In this document: positions 48,228-61,816 of the stretch, in pieces
How positions within the stretch are numbered: the first letter of the stretch is position 1
Layout: each line of letters begins with the position of its first letter
From: Lingula anatina
Taxonomy: Eukaryota; Brachiopoda; Lingulata; Lingulida; Lingulidae
NCBI RefSeq assembly: GCF_001039355.2
Contig: NW_019773848.1
Location: 237,635-301,634 of the forward strand
Direction: 5' to 3'
Length of the DNA: 64,000 bases
The notes under the pieces: generated by a model
Seen by the model: only the letters and a program-made list of their open reading frames with translations
Database searches by the model: none
What the model was told of the DNA's origin: nothing
Made by a program: the position numbers and the translations under genes

Positions 48228-51200
48228 CTAGTCCTCAACTTCAGTGTATGGTTGGTTGTTGTGTCCCAGTTCCTGGGCTATAGCTTTGTATGTACTCTCA
48301 TTCAGGATGTTCCAGCCTCGTATGGTCTTTGGATTTTCAGGCCCCATAACCTCTTCACAAATCAAAGCATAATTCCTGAAAAACTCATATGCCTTGTAGT
48401 AATTGCCGATTTCTTCCCAGTAGATGCCAGTGTTGATTTTCAGGCGTGCTGCTAAAACACATTTGTCCCCGTATGCCTGGACGCAGAGTTTGGCAGCTTC
48501 CTCATAAAGCTTTAAGAAATATAATAAAATGCATTTTACATATTTACTGTAAGAGGCAAACTTAGCAAAATGTCAGAGGGGGTTTTACTTTTTGTTTTCT
48601 CTAACATAACAATGCCAACTTGTTTGACTAAAATAAAAAGTCCAACTTAAAACATAGTAAACAAAGGTAGATAAAGACTTTACCTTGATCTGTTCTGTCT
48701 TGGCAGATCCCATCAATATAGCTTGGGTCATCACTGCTTCAGCTAGTTTCCCAATATCATTTCTCTGTAATCAGAATGGAACAATGTGAAAATCCATTTC
48801 TTTTCAGTTTTCTCCCTCCAACTTTCTCTTTCTATATGTGTACGTTTGCTATGCAGTTTTTGACCAAGGGCAAAACATCTGATACAGAATGCAAACAGTG
48901 AAGAACTTGCACAGACAAACTATGCTTACAAACAGATGCTTACAAAGGTTTTAAAATCATCAGATAGTGTTGTTGGGTGCACACATGTACATAAGTTCAA
49001 ACAGAACATACCGATTTAAACACATTCTTTGCATCTGCCAGGTATTCATTGCCCAGTTTGCGGGCCTCAGTGGGAGAGAGCTGGGGGCTGCCCCCTAGAG
49101 TGATCCAGGTAGACAGGGAGAAGGACACTCTCATCATTTCAATAGCCATTTTAAACTGGAATTCATAGAAAAGGCCATACATTAATACACTCAAATTTAA
49201 GACAAAAATAGTTTGAAAATTAATAGATATTCACTTAAGTTACTTTTTAATAAAATTATGGCAAATAGTTTCCTAGATGAATCTTATTTTCTCAATGTTT
49301 CTTTCGGATTACCTTTGTTTCCTCAGAAGCATCAGCCAGGGGTTTGAGGTAGTCAATACTTTTGAAGCCCCATGAAATTGTGTTCCAAGTCTCTCCTTTC
49401 TGATTCAACATGATGAATTCATGCAATTTGCATTTCTATAATTAAAAAAAGGACAGCAGAATTTAATCAGCATGCACAAAGGTATAACTGTTTTTTTTTT
49501 CATTTTGCAATAAAAATAACCAATGATTATACAAAAAATACTTAAAAAATATAATAACCAGAAAAGAAGAAAAAAGGGATGCTTCTTTATAATCTTAAAT
49601 TTTATTCTCAAAAAGTTACCTGATCCCACACATGAGACATGAGGCCACAAAGTGAGGCCATTCTCTCGGGCCTTTTCCCCAACAGTGTCTCCTCTAACTT
49701 AATGGCCTTTTCTGCCAGAGCTTGACCCTCATCATAGAGGCCAGCTTGGACACTGAAATACAGAGTCGAACATGACGGCACCGAAATAGTTAATGTTCAC
49801 TGTTTGGATACATGTGTAAAAGAAAATTGTTTACATGAGCCTTCTTAATAAAAACTAAATTGGCACAATGAAATATGATGAAAATATTTAAATGAGTTTA
49901 ATGAATTATATTAATTCAGTATAAACAAAAACCATGTTTAAATGAGCTTACAATATCCTTGCCACTCTTTCATATCTTAGAGCCATCTGACTTTCATTGA
50001 ATTCTGGTGAATTTTCATCATTTCTGACAGCTTCAATGTAGCAGTACTTAATCTGATCTTTGCCTCCAGCCTGTAAAGAGAAATCAAGTCAATGAAAGTC
50101 ATTGTCTCAATGCATCCAAATGCCACAGACAATGTAGTCATATAAAACAGAATAAAAAATAACCCTCACACCCATGCAAAAACATTTATGTAGTCATATC
50201 TACTGAGGTTTTTTTCATACATAACGCAACATAAATATTACTATTATTATTAATAATATACATATATATTATCAATATATATGTATATTATTAATAATAT
50301 ACATATATATTAATAATATATATGTATATTATTAATAATATACATATATATACATATATATTCAACATACCATTTCCACACCCATATTCCCTGCACCCTC
50401 TCCTTGTGAGGGGGCAGGAGGTAGAGATAAGGAGGGAGGGGGCATTAGAGAAGAAAGACAATGCTATAGTGGTCACTCACATTTCTCCAGTAAGCATTCA
50501 GTGCAGTACTCCACTCCTCATGGTAGAGCATATCAAACACCTGCCAGTCTGTCAACACAGTGGCCAGCCTCTCCTTGTCTCCCAGTTTGATCAGGTGAAA
50601 TGGTAGCTCCTGGAGTGGGAACAGTTACATGATTTTTAAATGTGAGCTACAGGGTACCCTTAATCAACATATATCAATAAAAATACTTTCTCCAAAAGTC
50701 TGTCATATATATTTTGTTACACAGCATAGAAGACATTCAGTATTGTTTCTTTAATGTTTCAGAGTTAAAGTCTTAATACTTACCTCTACTTTCCTCTCAA
50801 TATTATCAGTCTTCATGAAAAAGTCTGCCAATTTTCCATGCCACCAATCATACCAGAGTTTCACCTTTCCATCATTGGTTTTTTCGTCCTGGCCACCAAA
50901 GTATCTATCAAGACAGGACATAACCTTGTTTAATTAGGATATGTCTCATCAAAACTATGCAGTATCCTGGGGACACTTAAATTTTTGTACCTCGTTGTTA
51001 TCTGTGCTATATTTTTTATGTGTGTGCCTCATGACTACATTCACAGTGTAGAAAGACAGCAGTTGGTAAATGTAACATTTAGTGATCAGTAAGTAAGTAT
51101 TATAATCTTAAAATGATAAACATTAGGTTTTCCAATTCTTAAACAGCTTTTATGCCAATGATTCATTACTCTCAACAGGACTCATTGCATATCTAACAAT

Positions 51201-54200
51201 ATTTTACCTGACAGACAGATGATTAGCCATACCTTCTAAAAGTCTACATTATGAATCAAATGCAAGTTTCTCTGGTATGAAGGCCTTGATGCAAGCCATA
51301 AATTAAGTAAACACAAACATAGCTGCCTTACAAATGATTAAACCTCAAAATGCCTTAAAATGTTCAATGTCAGGTATTCTAACACACTGGTCATAACTTA
51401 CTTCTGCCTGATGGCCTTGCTTAGTGACCTGTGGTAGAAGTCCAGTCTGCCCTCCCCACTCTGGCCATATGGACGGAGGAATGGCCTCAATACCCTGTAC
51501 ACTGATGCCCATTTGAAATAGGGCAGCACATCTGTGGAGTTTTGCTTTTTTTCAGATGCTTCCTTGTCTCCTGTAAACAATTATTTGGCAATGTTATTCT
51601 AATACTTCAACTAAATTCTAATAGACTATAAATGCAACAGCATTTGTCTGCTTTATTGAACAAAATGTGTGAATAAACAAGTAAAGCCAATTGGCATTTG
51701 ATTTGTGACAAAATTTATATATATATAATCTAATCAATTTCTAAACTAACTGATTTCCTTGCCCAATGAGGGATATCTAATACAGCTATCAATCTCTAAA
51801 TTCTGCAAAATTAAATTTTGATCATCAGTGAAAAAAGCATCATCTTCAAAAATATAAATTTCAGAGTATAAATACTAAATAGGTGAATTTATATCACTAA
51901 TTTTGTAATAGAAAATTCATCCAACTGTTTACGGATATACAGTGTTTCACCTTTTTCAGTTGCTTCAGCTTCTTCAGGAGGCATCAGATTTTCCTCATCT
52001 GCCAGCAATAAAAGCAACTCTGATTCCAAAAGACCCCCTTTGGACACCTCAATCATACACAGAGTGGCTACCAATAGACTACCCCCTGTCTCAGCCTCAA
52101 ATCTCTCCAGGACCTGGCCAAGCAGTCTGCAATTAGACCCACAATGTTTGTGTTTATTTTCATATCATAAGACTCCTTCAATTTTTTATTTTCATATCAT
52201 AAGTTTCTTCACTTTGAATACACCTTGTAAACAACTCTTAGACAAACTTTTCTTAACATTCTAACACTTCATGTGTCAGAATGCAACTAACTTGAGGTCT
52301 TCATATAAAAATAATATTATTTACTAATTCTAAATGCAGGTATAAATATGTCATCTCACCCAAGCAGGTCTTCTTTGAGACTGTCAATTTTATCTGTGAC
52401 TCCTCCAAAGTCCCCATACACACGCAGTTCCTCCAGAGCAATTGACAGCCAAAGTGGGTTGTCAGTTGCTTTCTTGCCCATCAGACGTGAAAACTGGATT
52501 CTGTCTAACTGTTTGTTGAAGGTTGCGAAGAAAGTGTCTATTATTTGCTATAAAGAATAAAATGAATTGGAGAAATGAATTAATATATTTCTGCAGAATA
52601 TTTCGGAAGCAAGTGACAATGTATCTTACAATGAAATCCCCTGATATGTTATGTCATGTAAGTAACAAAAACACCAAGCCAAATCTAACATAATGAATTA
52701 GATACGGATTTTCCAAAGGTGAAAATATGATTAAAGTAAAGTGGGCAAATGAGAGGCAGAAAATTCTAAGAAAGGGGAACCATTGGGCATCATAATCCAG
52801 TTATAGACCTTACCTCCCTAGCAGCAATATCCAGAGGTTGTACAAATACTTCCTTGGGTTTACTCTCTCTGCTTATCAAGGTCTTGTGCTGTGGTGTTCC
52901 CGGGATCATAGAAAACACACAGCGTACGTATGGGGCTAGTTTCTGCGGGATGAAAGTCATGTTCAAAGCCTCTGGGTCATCATCCAACTAGGAGTAAAAA
53001 GCAATATAATTTAGTTCACACTGTGTATCTCTGAACATTATAATACATACCTAGAAAAATGAAAATATAATGGTGAGCAACCTAAGAGACTGAAAAGTTA
53101 TAGAACACACATGTGACCATTACTGTGTTTAATAATGATGCCTTCATGAGAAGAATATGATATGAACAATATATGTTCACATTTCTTGCCTTTTTCTTAG
53201 ACTAAGGCTTTTTGCATGTGATGTCCTAACTGATGGATAAACATATGGCGAAATAGACAGATGGAAGGGCAATGTGTTACATTATAATATGTTCCCATAG
53301 GTTTATAAAAGTTAAAAGCTAAATTGTGCACAATACAGATATAGCTACGTATGGGCACTTCTCTATCGTAATTTTCCGACAAGTGATGTCACTGCAAAAG
53401 GTCTATATAGCACTTTTTTTCACAAGAAATGAGAAACACAATGAATCTGGAATGTTTACAATAGAAGTTTATGTGTAGTTTGTAGAAGGAATGTAGAACT
53501 AAACCCACCTGATTCAAGGCATCAATTACTAGGATGACAGGTTTAGTTTCTGTGTTTGACAACACACTCATGCACAGCTGGCATGCTGCTTCTAGGTCCT
53601 TGGGCATCTGACTTTCTTCCTGAAGATAGAGAGTAAAAGATATAATTCAAATCCCCACATGATGAAAAACATTGGAAGAAACAAGAGCAGTCGTGGAAGT
53701 AGTATATGCAAAGTCAGTCACTAAGCTTCTTCATTTTAATGAGTACAAAACTGAATTAAAAGATCTGAATTCTCTAGTTTTTTTTTTCACATTTGGCTCT
53801 AGCTTGACAACCGACAATGATTGCCAAGACAGTGAGATGAGCTTTACATGTTTCATATATGCAATTTACATGCACAGATTTGTTTTAACTAAAATTTCAT
53901 ATGATGTACCTGTGTAAATAAGAACTGACTGAAAGAAAATAAAATATACCCACCTTAACAATATCCAGTTCTTTGAGTAGCCTTCTAATCATCTGTTCTG
54001 CATCAGTGGAACCAGGGACTGCACCAACAAAGTGGTAGAATACACTCCAACGCATCTTGTCCCTTACCCTTTAATTATACAAACAATTTTTTTTCTTCAA
54101 TATATTGGTCTTCACTACTCACAACCTATCAAATACCAATGGCTGCATATTCTTGCCACCATCTAAAACATGTGAAATTGGAATTAACAAGCTATTTGGT

Positions 54201-57200
54201 TCATCTAAATTAGTCAATAAAGAGTCTGAATTAGTCAATAAAGAGAAATTCAGGTTTATCTTTTACACACTGAATATTAATCATCTAAAAGCAACGTCTA
54301 TGCCTTGTCATAATGCCCACAAGTAACAAACACTGCAACTGTGGTACAAGCATATAACATACCCAGGGATTTCGTTCTTGCGGGCCTTTTCGTCCATTGT
54401 ATCTGCTACTCTAGCCATCACAGATGATTTTCCTGAACCTGGGTCTCCAAGTATAAGCATTGGGACATCCACATCACCATTTTCAAGGTGCTCCGTTATC
54501 TAAATAAATGTAAAAACTGTACTAAAGTGTGATGCTATAAAGATTACTGGTCTTAAGGATACGGTGTGATGACCAGCTACAGAAGCTTTTGACTCCAAGG
54601 ACTACAGATATCAATGTTCCTTATAGTACCATCATTTCTACTAATCATTTAAAAAATTGTTACTGTTAGTCATTTGTAATTTTCCAAGAGCGACACCTTA
54701 GATATATGTGAAATAAAACTTCAATAAGTAATTGTCATTTAACACGTGCACACAATTATTCCATTTTGAATAAAAACATTACATTATTGGAAAAAAAACT
54801 ATTACATCAGACTATTAGATAATTCAAAACTTTCAACAGAACTGCTGTTAAAAAATAAAACCCGTTGTCTATCCATACTATATGCTATGTTAATTAACAA
54901 TTTTCCCAATGCCATACCTGTTGTACTAGAGCATCTCTGCCTAATACAATTTCTGCTTTTTCCTTCATGAAAGCCTCATGAGCATTCCTGGCTTGAAGAT
55001 ATTTGTCCTGAGTTACCTCTTGAAGCTCCCCTTTTGGATATTGCATGTCTATACGTTCTTTGAAAAACTCTTTTACCTGGATGTGCAGAGAGAACACACA
55101 ATGTTTTCAGATATTCATTTTTTAAATAACTCATGACATTTCCTCACATATAATACAGAAATTTTAATTTAAAAATTTCACTTTTTTAGTACGTAATGTT
55201 TTACAGATTTACAGGCACTTAAGGCTACTTACTCGGCTTTTGAATGTGTCATCTACAGTCAGTTTTGTTTTCCCTCTGTCATCAATTCCATCAAAGTTCA
55301 CAGAGTAGTGAACCACACGCTCTTTCTGAAATGTTGCCAATAAAGTAATCAACAAGAGGCAATTATGACAGTCCAAAGAATGATTTAAAAAACATAAAAT
55401 TGACAAATTTTTTGTGACACAAAATTAAGAACAGAAACAGGATTTATAATACTCAAAATGATGAGTATGATCAAGGTTTTTGGATAAAACTCATGACTGC
55501 AACATCTCAGTTGTAAACACTAATATCTATCCACTTAAATACTATACCCTCTCCTAAATATGTTTAGGTGTGGTCAAAATTATTGAACAGAGAAATAAAT
55601 GTGTATATAGTTCATGCAGAATCTTCTTTTTTATAAATATTGATGATAATGAATTTCATAGGTTAATTTTGCCACAAAAAAGCAGTTTTGTCATGCAATA
55701 GGGTTCAAAATGTCTTGGAACTACCACATAGGCTAAACATATTAGAAACATTAAAAGCATGAAAGTTTGAATTTTGAAATTAAAAAATTCTGTGCAGATG
55801 TAATAAAATAAATAAAATGGAAAGATATAATGATCCATCCACAAAACAACAGAATAATAACATTAAAATTAATTTGAAAAATAATGACTTATCATAAAGG
55901 CATTGTTTAGTAGATGAAGCATCAATGCTTTATTGAAAGTGAACAAAAACAAGTGTACTGAGATCATTCTGCAATTATAGGTTGATGAAGCCTCATGCAA
56001 ATGTTTCCAATTTATTCTGTTACATCTGCAAGGGTTTGTTAATCTTAGCTTTTATACCATTAGGACTCATGAAGCCAGTTTAACAGTACATTAGAATATC
56101 CAAGTAACACTCAATTACCAATATTTTTGATCTGTGTTATATGGCTTAAAAGTGAGTTAGATGCATTAGACCTTCCTTTGGAAAAAAAAAGGAAATTACA
56201 AAGCACTTTTACCTTAATCAGCAAGGTACAAAGGTGCACTGTCTACTAAAGTATTGACAAAGTCATGGTTTATACTAGAGATGATGAATTGTGAAGTTCA
56301 GTCATAATAGCAGAAATAAATATTTAGAACTTTGAAAACTGATTTTTAGATCCTAATTGTTTTAACAGTTATAGAAAGGATGTACCTTGCTGATTAATAG
56401 ATATAAGCTGAACCTCCAGGAAAATTAACATTTTTACTTTGTATGAATGTCTTTAACTATCTTTTAAAGTTGTCATTTGTCAAGTTGAGTATATAAAATG
56501 CAGTGATAATCTAGAAAAAAATTAAACCATGCCTATCAGAAAACTGTTAAAGGTATTCTGTACAGGATTTCTGAGCAGATGTAATATTTCTTCATAAAAG
56601 CAATTTTCTCCTACTCACAAATCATTACTCCACCTGGCCTTTTGGATCTACATGAATCTTGATTTACTGTATTTAGAATGCCATCTATCTTCCTGACATT
56701 TCACAAGACACAGACGTAGATTAGTGTAAGACTTCCTTTTCATTTCACAAACAGAAAATTGGTATATGGTTTGTGTATATGGTATATAATATAAATGGTT
56801 TTATTTCTCAAGTTACCAGATCACCAAATGCCAAGGCCTCGAACTTTAAAGGATCTAAAGCTAAAATGGAAATATTTCCATCAGGTATACTTCACATATA
56901 CTTTTATTTGAGTGAATTAACTATTTTTATGCTATGAACTGGAAAAGGCAGGTAGCTTTGTAGGATATTAAGACCTTGGGGCATTTTTAAAAGTGTACAA
57001 AATACCTTTGAACATGTGTTTTTATAATATTATTAGTACCGTAGTGCTACCAGAGAGAGACGTAAGATGAAATGCCAACCTGATGGCTTATGTCATCAGC
57101 AACCTAAGAAGACAAAAAGAAGTAGAATGCTTTGAAAGTATAGAAACAAAAGAGAAACACCACTTGCTTCTTTCATTTTATGACTTGCAGTAAAGGTACA

Positions 57201-59279
57201 TCAAGTAATTAGGCCCCGTCCCTTTTCACAGAGGTAGGGAAATGTACCACCAATTATACCGTAAAGGTTTTTTTCTGACCCCCCCCCCCCCTTTTTTTTT
57301 TTTTTTTGCTAAAGTTAATAATTCACAAGGTTGTCTTCCTTTAATAAAGCAACATGTCTAAAAATAGGTTTTACTGAGTTGGGGGATTTTCTATATTAAA
57401 CTTGATTCCTTGAATGAAAGAATACAGTGGCACAAAGAAAACTAAACAGAAAAGGTTAAGTATAATTAGAATCAATAATAAGAAAAGATGTTTTTCTAAT
57501 CAAATCTCATTGTATTTAACAATAATTGAAAAACAGAAAAGAGTCACATGGAAAACACTGCCTACTGTGCATATAAAATGTAATTTTTCTCAATCTGATT
57601 AGCAGTAAAAAAGATCAGGCAGTTGAATATATAACTTACAGGAAATCTTTCAGTAATTTTTATTTTCAGTGCAGATAGCTTCTTCCTGGACAGTTCCAGG
57701 TCATCTGTGTCATCAAGAAATTTCTTCTGATGGTCTGGTGGTAGATCCTTCAGAAAACTGCTATCACGCAACATGAAAATGGCTGAAAACAATAACAATA
57801 TAAATTATATTCAAGTTCACTGGAGAAAAATCATATTTATTCCTTTAAAATTACATTAGGCCTGTCATACACTGTAATGAGACCAGCTATTATTGTCTGT
57901 CACAACTTTCTTTGTTGTATGCAATTTTTGCAATTAGACAAGACCATTAGTTTCAGATTTAGTACATTATATGCAAGGTTAATGTACTAGTAAGCAGAAT
58001 GGGAGATCTCTTTATTCTAACCCTACTCATTTTGCAGCTTACTTTAGAAATAATTAAAAATAATGGAATAATTATTCAATAAAGGTCTTAATTTTGTTTA
58101 GATATTTTTCTATCAAGTGTCATCTTATCCTCACAATTAGGGTTAATTTTCTTGTATGCTCCATGAATAATTTCCATTTCTGTGACTGACAGTCCAAACA
58201 CTAGGCAATATTGGTCTAGCAGATTTGGGGGGACATCACCGGTTTTAGGGATCCAACCAACACGTTCACTGGAAATCAAAAATATTAAATTATCTTTGTG
58301 TCTCACATCATATTTCACAAACATCTACCAATGTTTTAATGTTCTTTATTTGTGTCGTATGATATCATGACAGGTTTTACTCCTATTTTTTATATAGCTC
58401 AAAGGTATATATTTTTGTACCAAACCATTTTTTACATTTGTAAGTAAATGAATAAATACAGACAGTTGCAGTTTTGATAAACCACTACTGAGCCCAGTTT
58501 CACAATTGCTGGTCTGCTCATTTTTACCTTAAGAAAACTCTTCAAAGTTCCAAGACCAAAAATGACTGCCACTGTGTAGCTTCAGTCTATAACCACAATG
58601 ATATATCGACTGTATTCAGAAGTTGGCTCAGTTAACAATATTTAACCAGCTGTATGATATTAAAGTTAGAACAGTAAAAAGTAATGCAGATCCTGTATTT
58701 ATACAACTCATACCTTGTCATATTTATGAAGTATGGCATGTTGTTCTCTTTAATGCAACGGTCAATTTCCTCCAAACATGTTCTCAGCACTAGCTCATCA
58801 GATGTATTCTTTGGGACACCCTGTGATAAAATTACAGTTCTTTTCTAAGATTCATAATGTTAAACAATGTTATTTATCACTAAATCAATATTCAAATAGA
58901 GAAAAATTGTATAATTAAAGTATATTCTGCAAAACCAGTCACTCTATGCCTCAAATTACCACTTATATCCAATAAATCATTTGGTACAGATTTTTTCTTT
59001 AGTAGACACTAACTTTTGAATATTGTCTTACACAGATTTTTGCACAACTCGAACAAGTTTTCAGTTATAGATGTCCAAGTTAAGTGGTGCCTATTGTATA
59101 AGGCATTAATTTGTGGGTCAGTTAAGATAATGATATAAATGGACTAGATACGAAAAAAAAAATGTAGAAGTGAGGGTACTCACCCATCTTAAGTCACATT
59201 CTACAAGATGAAGCCTTCTTTCTTGGCACCAAGCTCGCAAGTCAGGAAACACCTGCAAAACATTTATAACATTTGCTAG

Positions 59280-59342
<63 letters not shown>

Positions 59343-59643
59343 CCTTATATCATATCTTTCAGGTTACAGAATAGGCTTCCCATTAAAAAATGGCACAGCT
59401 TGTTTCACATATTAAGTTTCTTTTCAATCTTACCTCCTTCACAAGGACTTCTCTCTCTGCATTGAAATCTTTAAATGTTGATGATACAAATATACGAATA
59501 GTCTTCCATCCTGTCCGTTTTTCTGGAGACACTTGAACCTTGGTACCTGGTTTGAGAAAATCTCTTGACTGGCAAACAGCATGCCATGTTTTGCTGACTT
59601 CATCAAACTCCACTGGCAGACTTTTGGAAGCTCCACAGCCCAT
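48228..59643 (-). CDS. STAND NTPase: DUF4062, NACHT-like and TPR-like domains
   Basis: Minus strand, exons 59434-59643, 59184-59252, 58714-58820, 58135-58268, 57640-57782, (57080-57103), 55233-55325, 54918-55076, 54363-54499, 53954-54068, 53509-53619, 52814-52987, 52360-52547, 51951-52126, 51402-51570, 50784-50904, 50481-50609, 49952-50070, 49620-49752, 49313-49435, 49012-49155, 48684-48764, 48228-48509; phases agree, about 1,046 residues. The N-terminus MGCGASKS fits N-myristoylation plus Cys palmitoylation. DUF4062 starts near residue 47 (IRIFVSSTFKDFNAERE) and continues past SERVGWIP. Walker A GDPGSGKSS is near residue 331 and a Walker B-like strand VILVIDALNQ near 425. The C-terminal half is helical with TPR-like pairs (YDEGQALAEKAIKLEETLLG). 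The architecture matches nephrocystin-3-like proteins common in invertebrates, which are thought to be regulatory or immune-type scaffolds; membrane anchoring is inferred from the N-terminus. Confidence 0.88.
50230..50360. repeat. AT-only palindromic repeat
   Basis: Alternating blocks of ATTATTAATAATATACATAT and its complement, about three periods, able to form cruciforms. Located in the intron between exons 49952-50070 and 50481-50609 of the STAND gene. Confidence 0.9.
55326..57639. other. Largest intron of the STAND gene
   Basis: 2.3 kb between coding exons. Apart from the possible 24-base microexon at 57080-57103 (VADDISHQ, bounded by a TTCTTAG acceptor and a CAG/GTTGGC donor, phase 0), a C/T homopolymer pair at about 57280-57307 is the only notable feature. 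No transposon recognised. Confidence 0.5.
59281..59338. repeat. (TAA)n microsatellite
   Basis: About 19 TAA units within the first coding intron of the STAND gene. Confidence 0.97.
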
Positions 59644-60112
59644 TGTCCTGATTTCTGCAATATAACAATAATAGTAATAATAATAATATTGAATATTACT
59701 TCTTTAAATATTTACAGTAAATATTCTAAACAACACAGACTTGCATGTATTTGACCAAAAAAAAATAAATGAATCTACCGTAATCATGGTTCTGTTGACA
59801 GAAAAACTGGTTGGTTTTAGAGGAGTGTGCAAGTTGAAGGAGATGAGAAGTAAGATAAAAATTTAAGAACTCCCGCACTGCAGCAGTGCCCAAATTGGTC
59901 TTCATTTTTACACTTATTAGGCCTTTGCTTTCATGCTACTTCCAAGGCCTGAATTAAGAAATATTAGTAGCTTTGCAGGATAAGTAGAAACAGAATTTGA
60001 GAAAAAAATACTTCGGGGAATTTTTAAACGCGGGAAGAAAACTCTTAAATGAATAATCTCTCCATTTAGCCTGACCTATTGCCTAAGTTTCAGTCTTACA
60101 CGCAAGGTACTT

Positions 60113-60245
60113 ACCGCAGGACCCTGGCTTATTCGTGATGGCAACGAGTAAACACTGAACAATGTGTGCCCATATTAAGCGAATAATAAATAATTAAGAT
60201 GAATAAAATATGCAGTAAATTAATAAACCGAATGCCTCACTTACC
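60113..60245 (-). other. Alternative non-coding first exon donors of the STAND gene
   Basis: Minus strand: an acceptor ATATTGCAG lies 11 bases before the ATG at 59643, so transcription starts upstream. Two consensus donors with GTAAGT occur, ending exons at 60115 (CCTGCG/GTAAGT) and 60245 (AAGTCG/GTAAGT). Either or both may serve. Inferred from splice consensus. Confidence 0.45.
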
Positions 60246-60706
60246 GACTTGGAATTTTCAACAATTCTGTCAGCATGAAGTGGAAAAATGCATGTTCTTG
60301 CTTGCACCAGTGTGTGATAATGTTGTGTCCACTAATGTCTGCCTCGGTGTTTGTTTAAAACAAGGAATACTTGGCGGTGACCTACTTCGACATTGTTAAT
60401 TTTGTTTTCTAACTGTAGATACAAAAACAAAAAAATTGCTCAACGTAGAAATTATAATTTTATTTTCGTTTATTTTTGAAAAACTTTTGGGTGAATTTGT
60501 GTTTATTTCCATAGCCGTTCTCTAAACAGATCTTGATTTTTGCAATGCCCAAATACAATATTAAGGGGCAAGGCTGGACTTCACGTCATTAGTGTCATAT
60601 GAGATAGTTCAAATATGAGGAGCGCGTGCAAGCTTAGTCAGTATTGATTGTTGAAGAGAGCGGTCACTAACACAAACCCGTGTATCTGGAAATCAAAAAT
60701 TGGGAC
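60246..60706. promoter_or_regulatory. Putative bidirectional promoter (STAND gene / ZIP)
   Basis: The two genes diverge from about 460 bp. No TATA box clearly positioned for either; the sequence just before the ZIP start is locally GC-richer (GAGGAGCGCGTGCAAGC). Shared regulation is possible but unproven. Confidence 0.4.
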
Positions 60707-61816
60707 ATGGCGCTTGCTTTGTGGACGATAAAGGTGCTTGTACTTTCTGGACTTTTTGTGTTAACTATGATCACAAGCATGTTACCCTTAGTTGGGATAA
60801 GATATGCTAACAGAACTATGTCCAGGCGACGTAAACGCAAATTTAAGAGGGCCATCAGTTTGCTGAGCTGTTATGCTGCTGGTGTTTTCTTGGCAACTTG
60901 TCTGTTGGATTTACTACCAGAAGTACAGGAAAAACTTTCCGAAGCTTTTAAGGAACTGAACATCAAAAACTCCTTTCCATTGGCCGAGTTTGTCATGTGT
61001 TTTGGTTTCTTCATAATTTTAATGGTGGAACAAGTAGTGCTGTATGTCAAAGAAAAACATTTGGAACAGGACAAACTTCTAGTCACAGAAAAGTCAGAAT
61101 ATTCCCCTACCTCTCCACTGTTAGATTCTGACAGCTATAGCCACAGTGGGCGACATTCAAGTACGAGTCCAATGGGAAGATATGCTAGGAATGGCACTAA
61201 TAGAACTTATCGTAGTATGAGTACAACCAGTAGTGTTGGAAGTGTTACAGGTATTAAAGACTCACCTACATTACCAGATGATGAGGGTCCTATCACAGAT
61301 GAAGATGACTTTATATCCCCTGAACAAGGTGACAGGGCCCGTGATGAAGAACATTTGCATTCACCTGTGCGGTCCCTACTTCTTTTAACAGCTTTATCAT
61401 TACATTCTGTTTTTGAAGGACTAGCTGTGGGTTTGCAACCTGATGATGGCAGTGTGGTACAAATTTCACTGGCACTACTACTTCACAAAAGTATCCTGGC
61501 ATTTAGCTTGGGGTTAAATCTTTCACAGAGCTCAATAAGTTTTTGGGGTATAATTGGCTCTAATACATTGTTTTGCATTACTTCACCCATTGGAATTGCT
61601 ATAGGCATAGTAGTAACTAATTTGTCTACATCAGTGGCCATATCAAGTTTAGTGAATGGGTTACTGCAGGGAATTGCCTGTGGAACATTTCTGTACATAA
61701 CATTTTTTGAAGTCCTCCCTCATGAATTCAACTCACATGATATGCGTTTGCTTAAAATGCTGTTTTTAGTGCTAGGATTTGGAACAGTATGTGGGATTTT
61801 GTTTTTGGACTCCTGA
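60707..61816 (+). CDS. SLC39A: ZIP family zinc transporter (ZIP1/2/3-like)
   Basis: Intronless, 369 residues from ATG 60707; the frame is open upstream but contains no other ATG. Eight-helix ZIP plan: TM1 near residues 8-30, TM2 near 49-69, TM3 near 92-112, then a long cytoplasmic loop (about 115-222) rich in Ser and acidic residues (SMSTTSSVGS, DDEGPITDEDD), then TM4 with the metal-binding signature HSVFEG from residue 233, TM5 with HKSILAFSLGL from residue 260, and TM6-8 to the C-terminus GILFLDS. These motifs place it in ZIP subfamily II, which imports Zn2+ across the plasma membrane. The loop lacks the usual His-rich stretch; only scattered His are seen. Head to head with the STAND gene. 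Likely poly(A) signal AATAAA at 62621. Confidence 0.93.
   Translation: MALALWTIKVLVLSGLFVLTMITSMLPLVGIRYANRTMSRRRKRKFKRAISLLSCYAAGVFLATCLLDLLPEVQEKLSEAFKELNIKNSFPLAEFVMCFGFFIILMVEQVVLYVKEKHLEQDKLLVTEKSEYSPTSPLLDSDSYSHSGRHSSTSPMGRYARNGTNRTYRSMSTTSSVGSVTGIKDSPTLPDDEGPITDEDDFISPEQGDRARDEEHLHSPVRSLLLLTALSLHSVFEGLAVGLQPDDGSVVQISLALLLHKSILAFSLGLNLSQSSISFWGIIGSNTLFCITSPIGIAIGIVVTNLSTSVAISSLVNGLLQGIACGTFLYITFFEVLPHEFNSHDMRLLKMLFLVLGFGTVCGILFLDS

Noticed and set aside
60680-60706. Upstream extension of the ZIP frame from a GTG at 60680
   Set aside because: No ATG there; the first ATG in frame at 60707 is followed directly by the first membrane helix.
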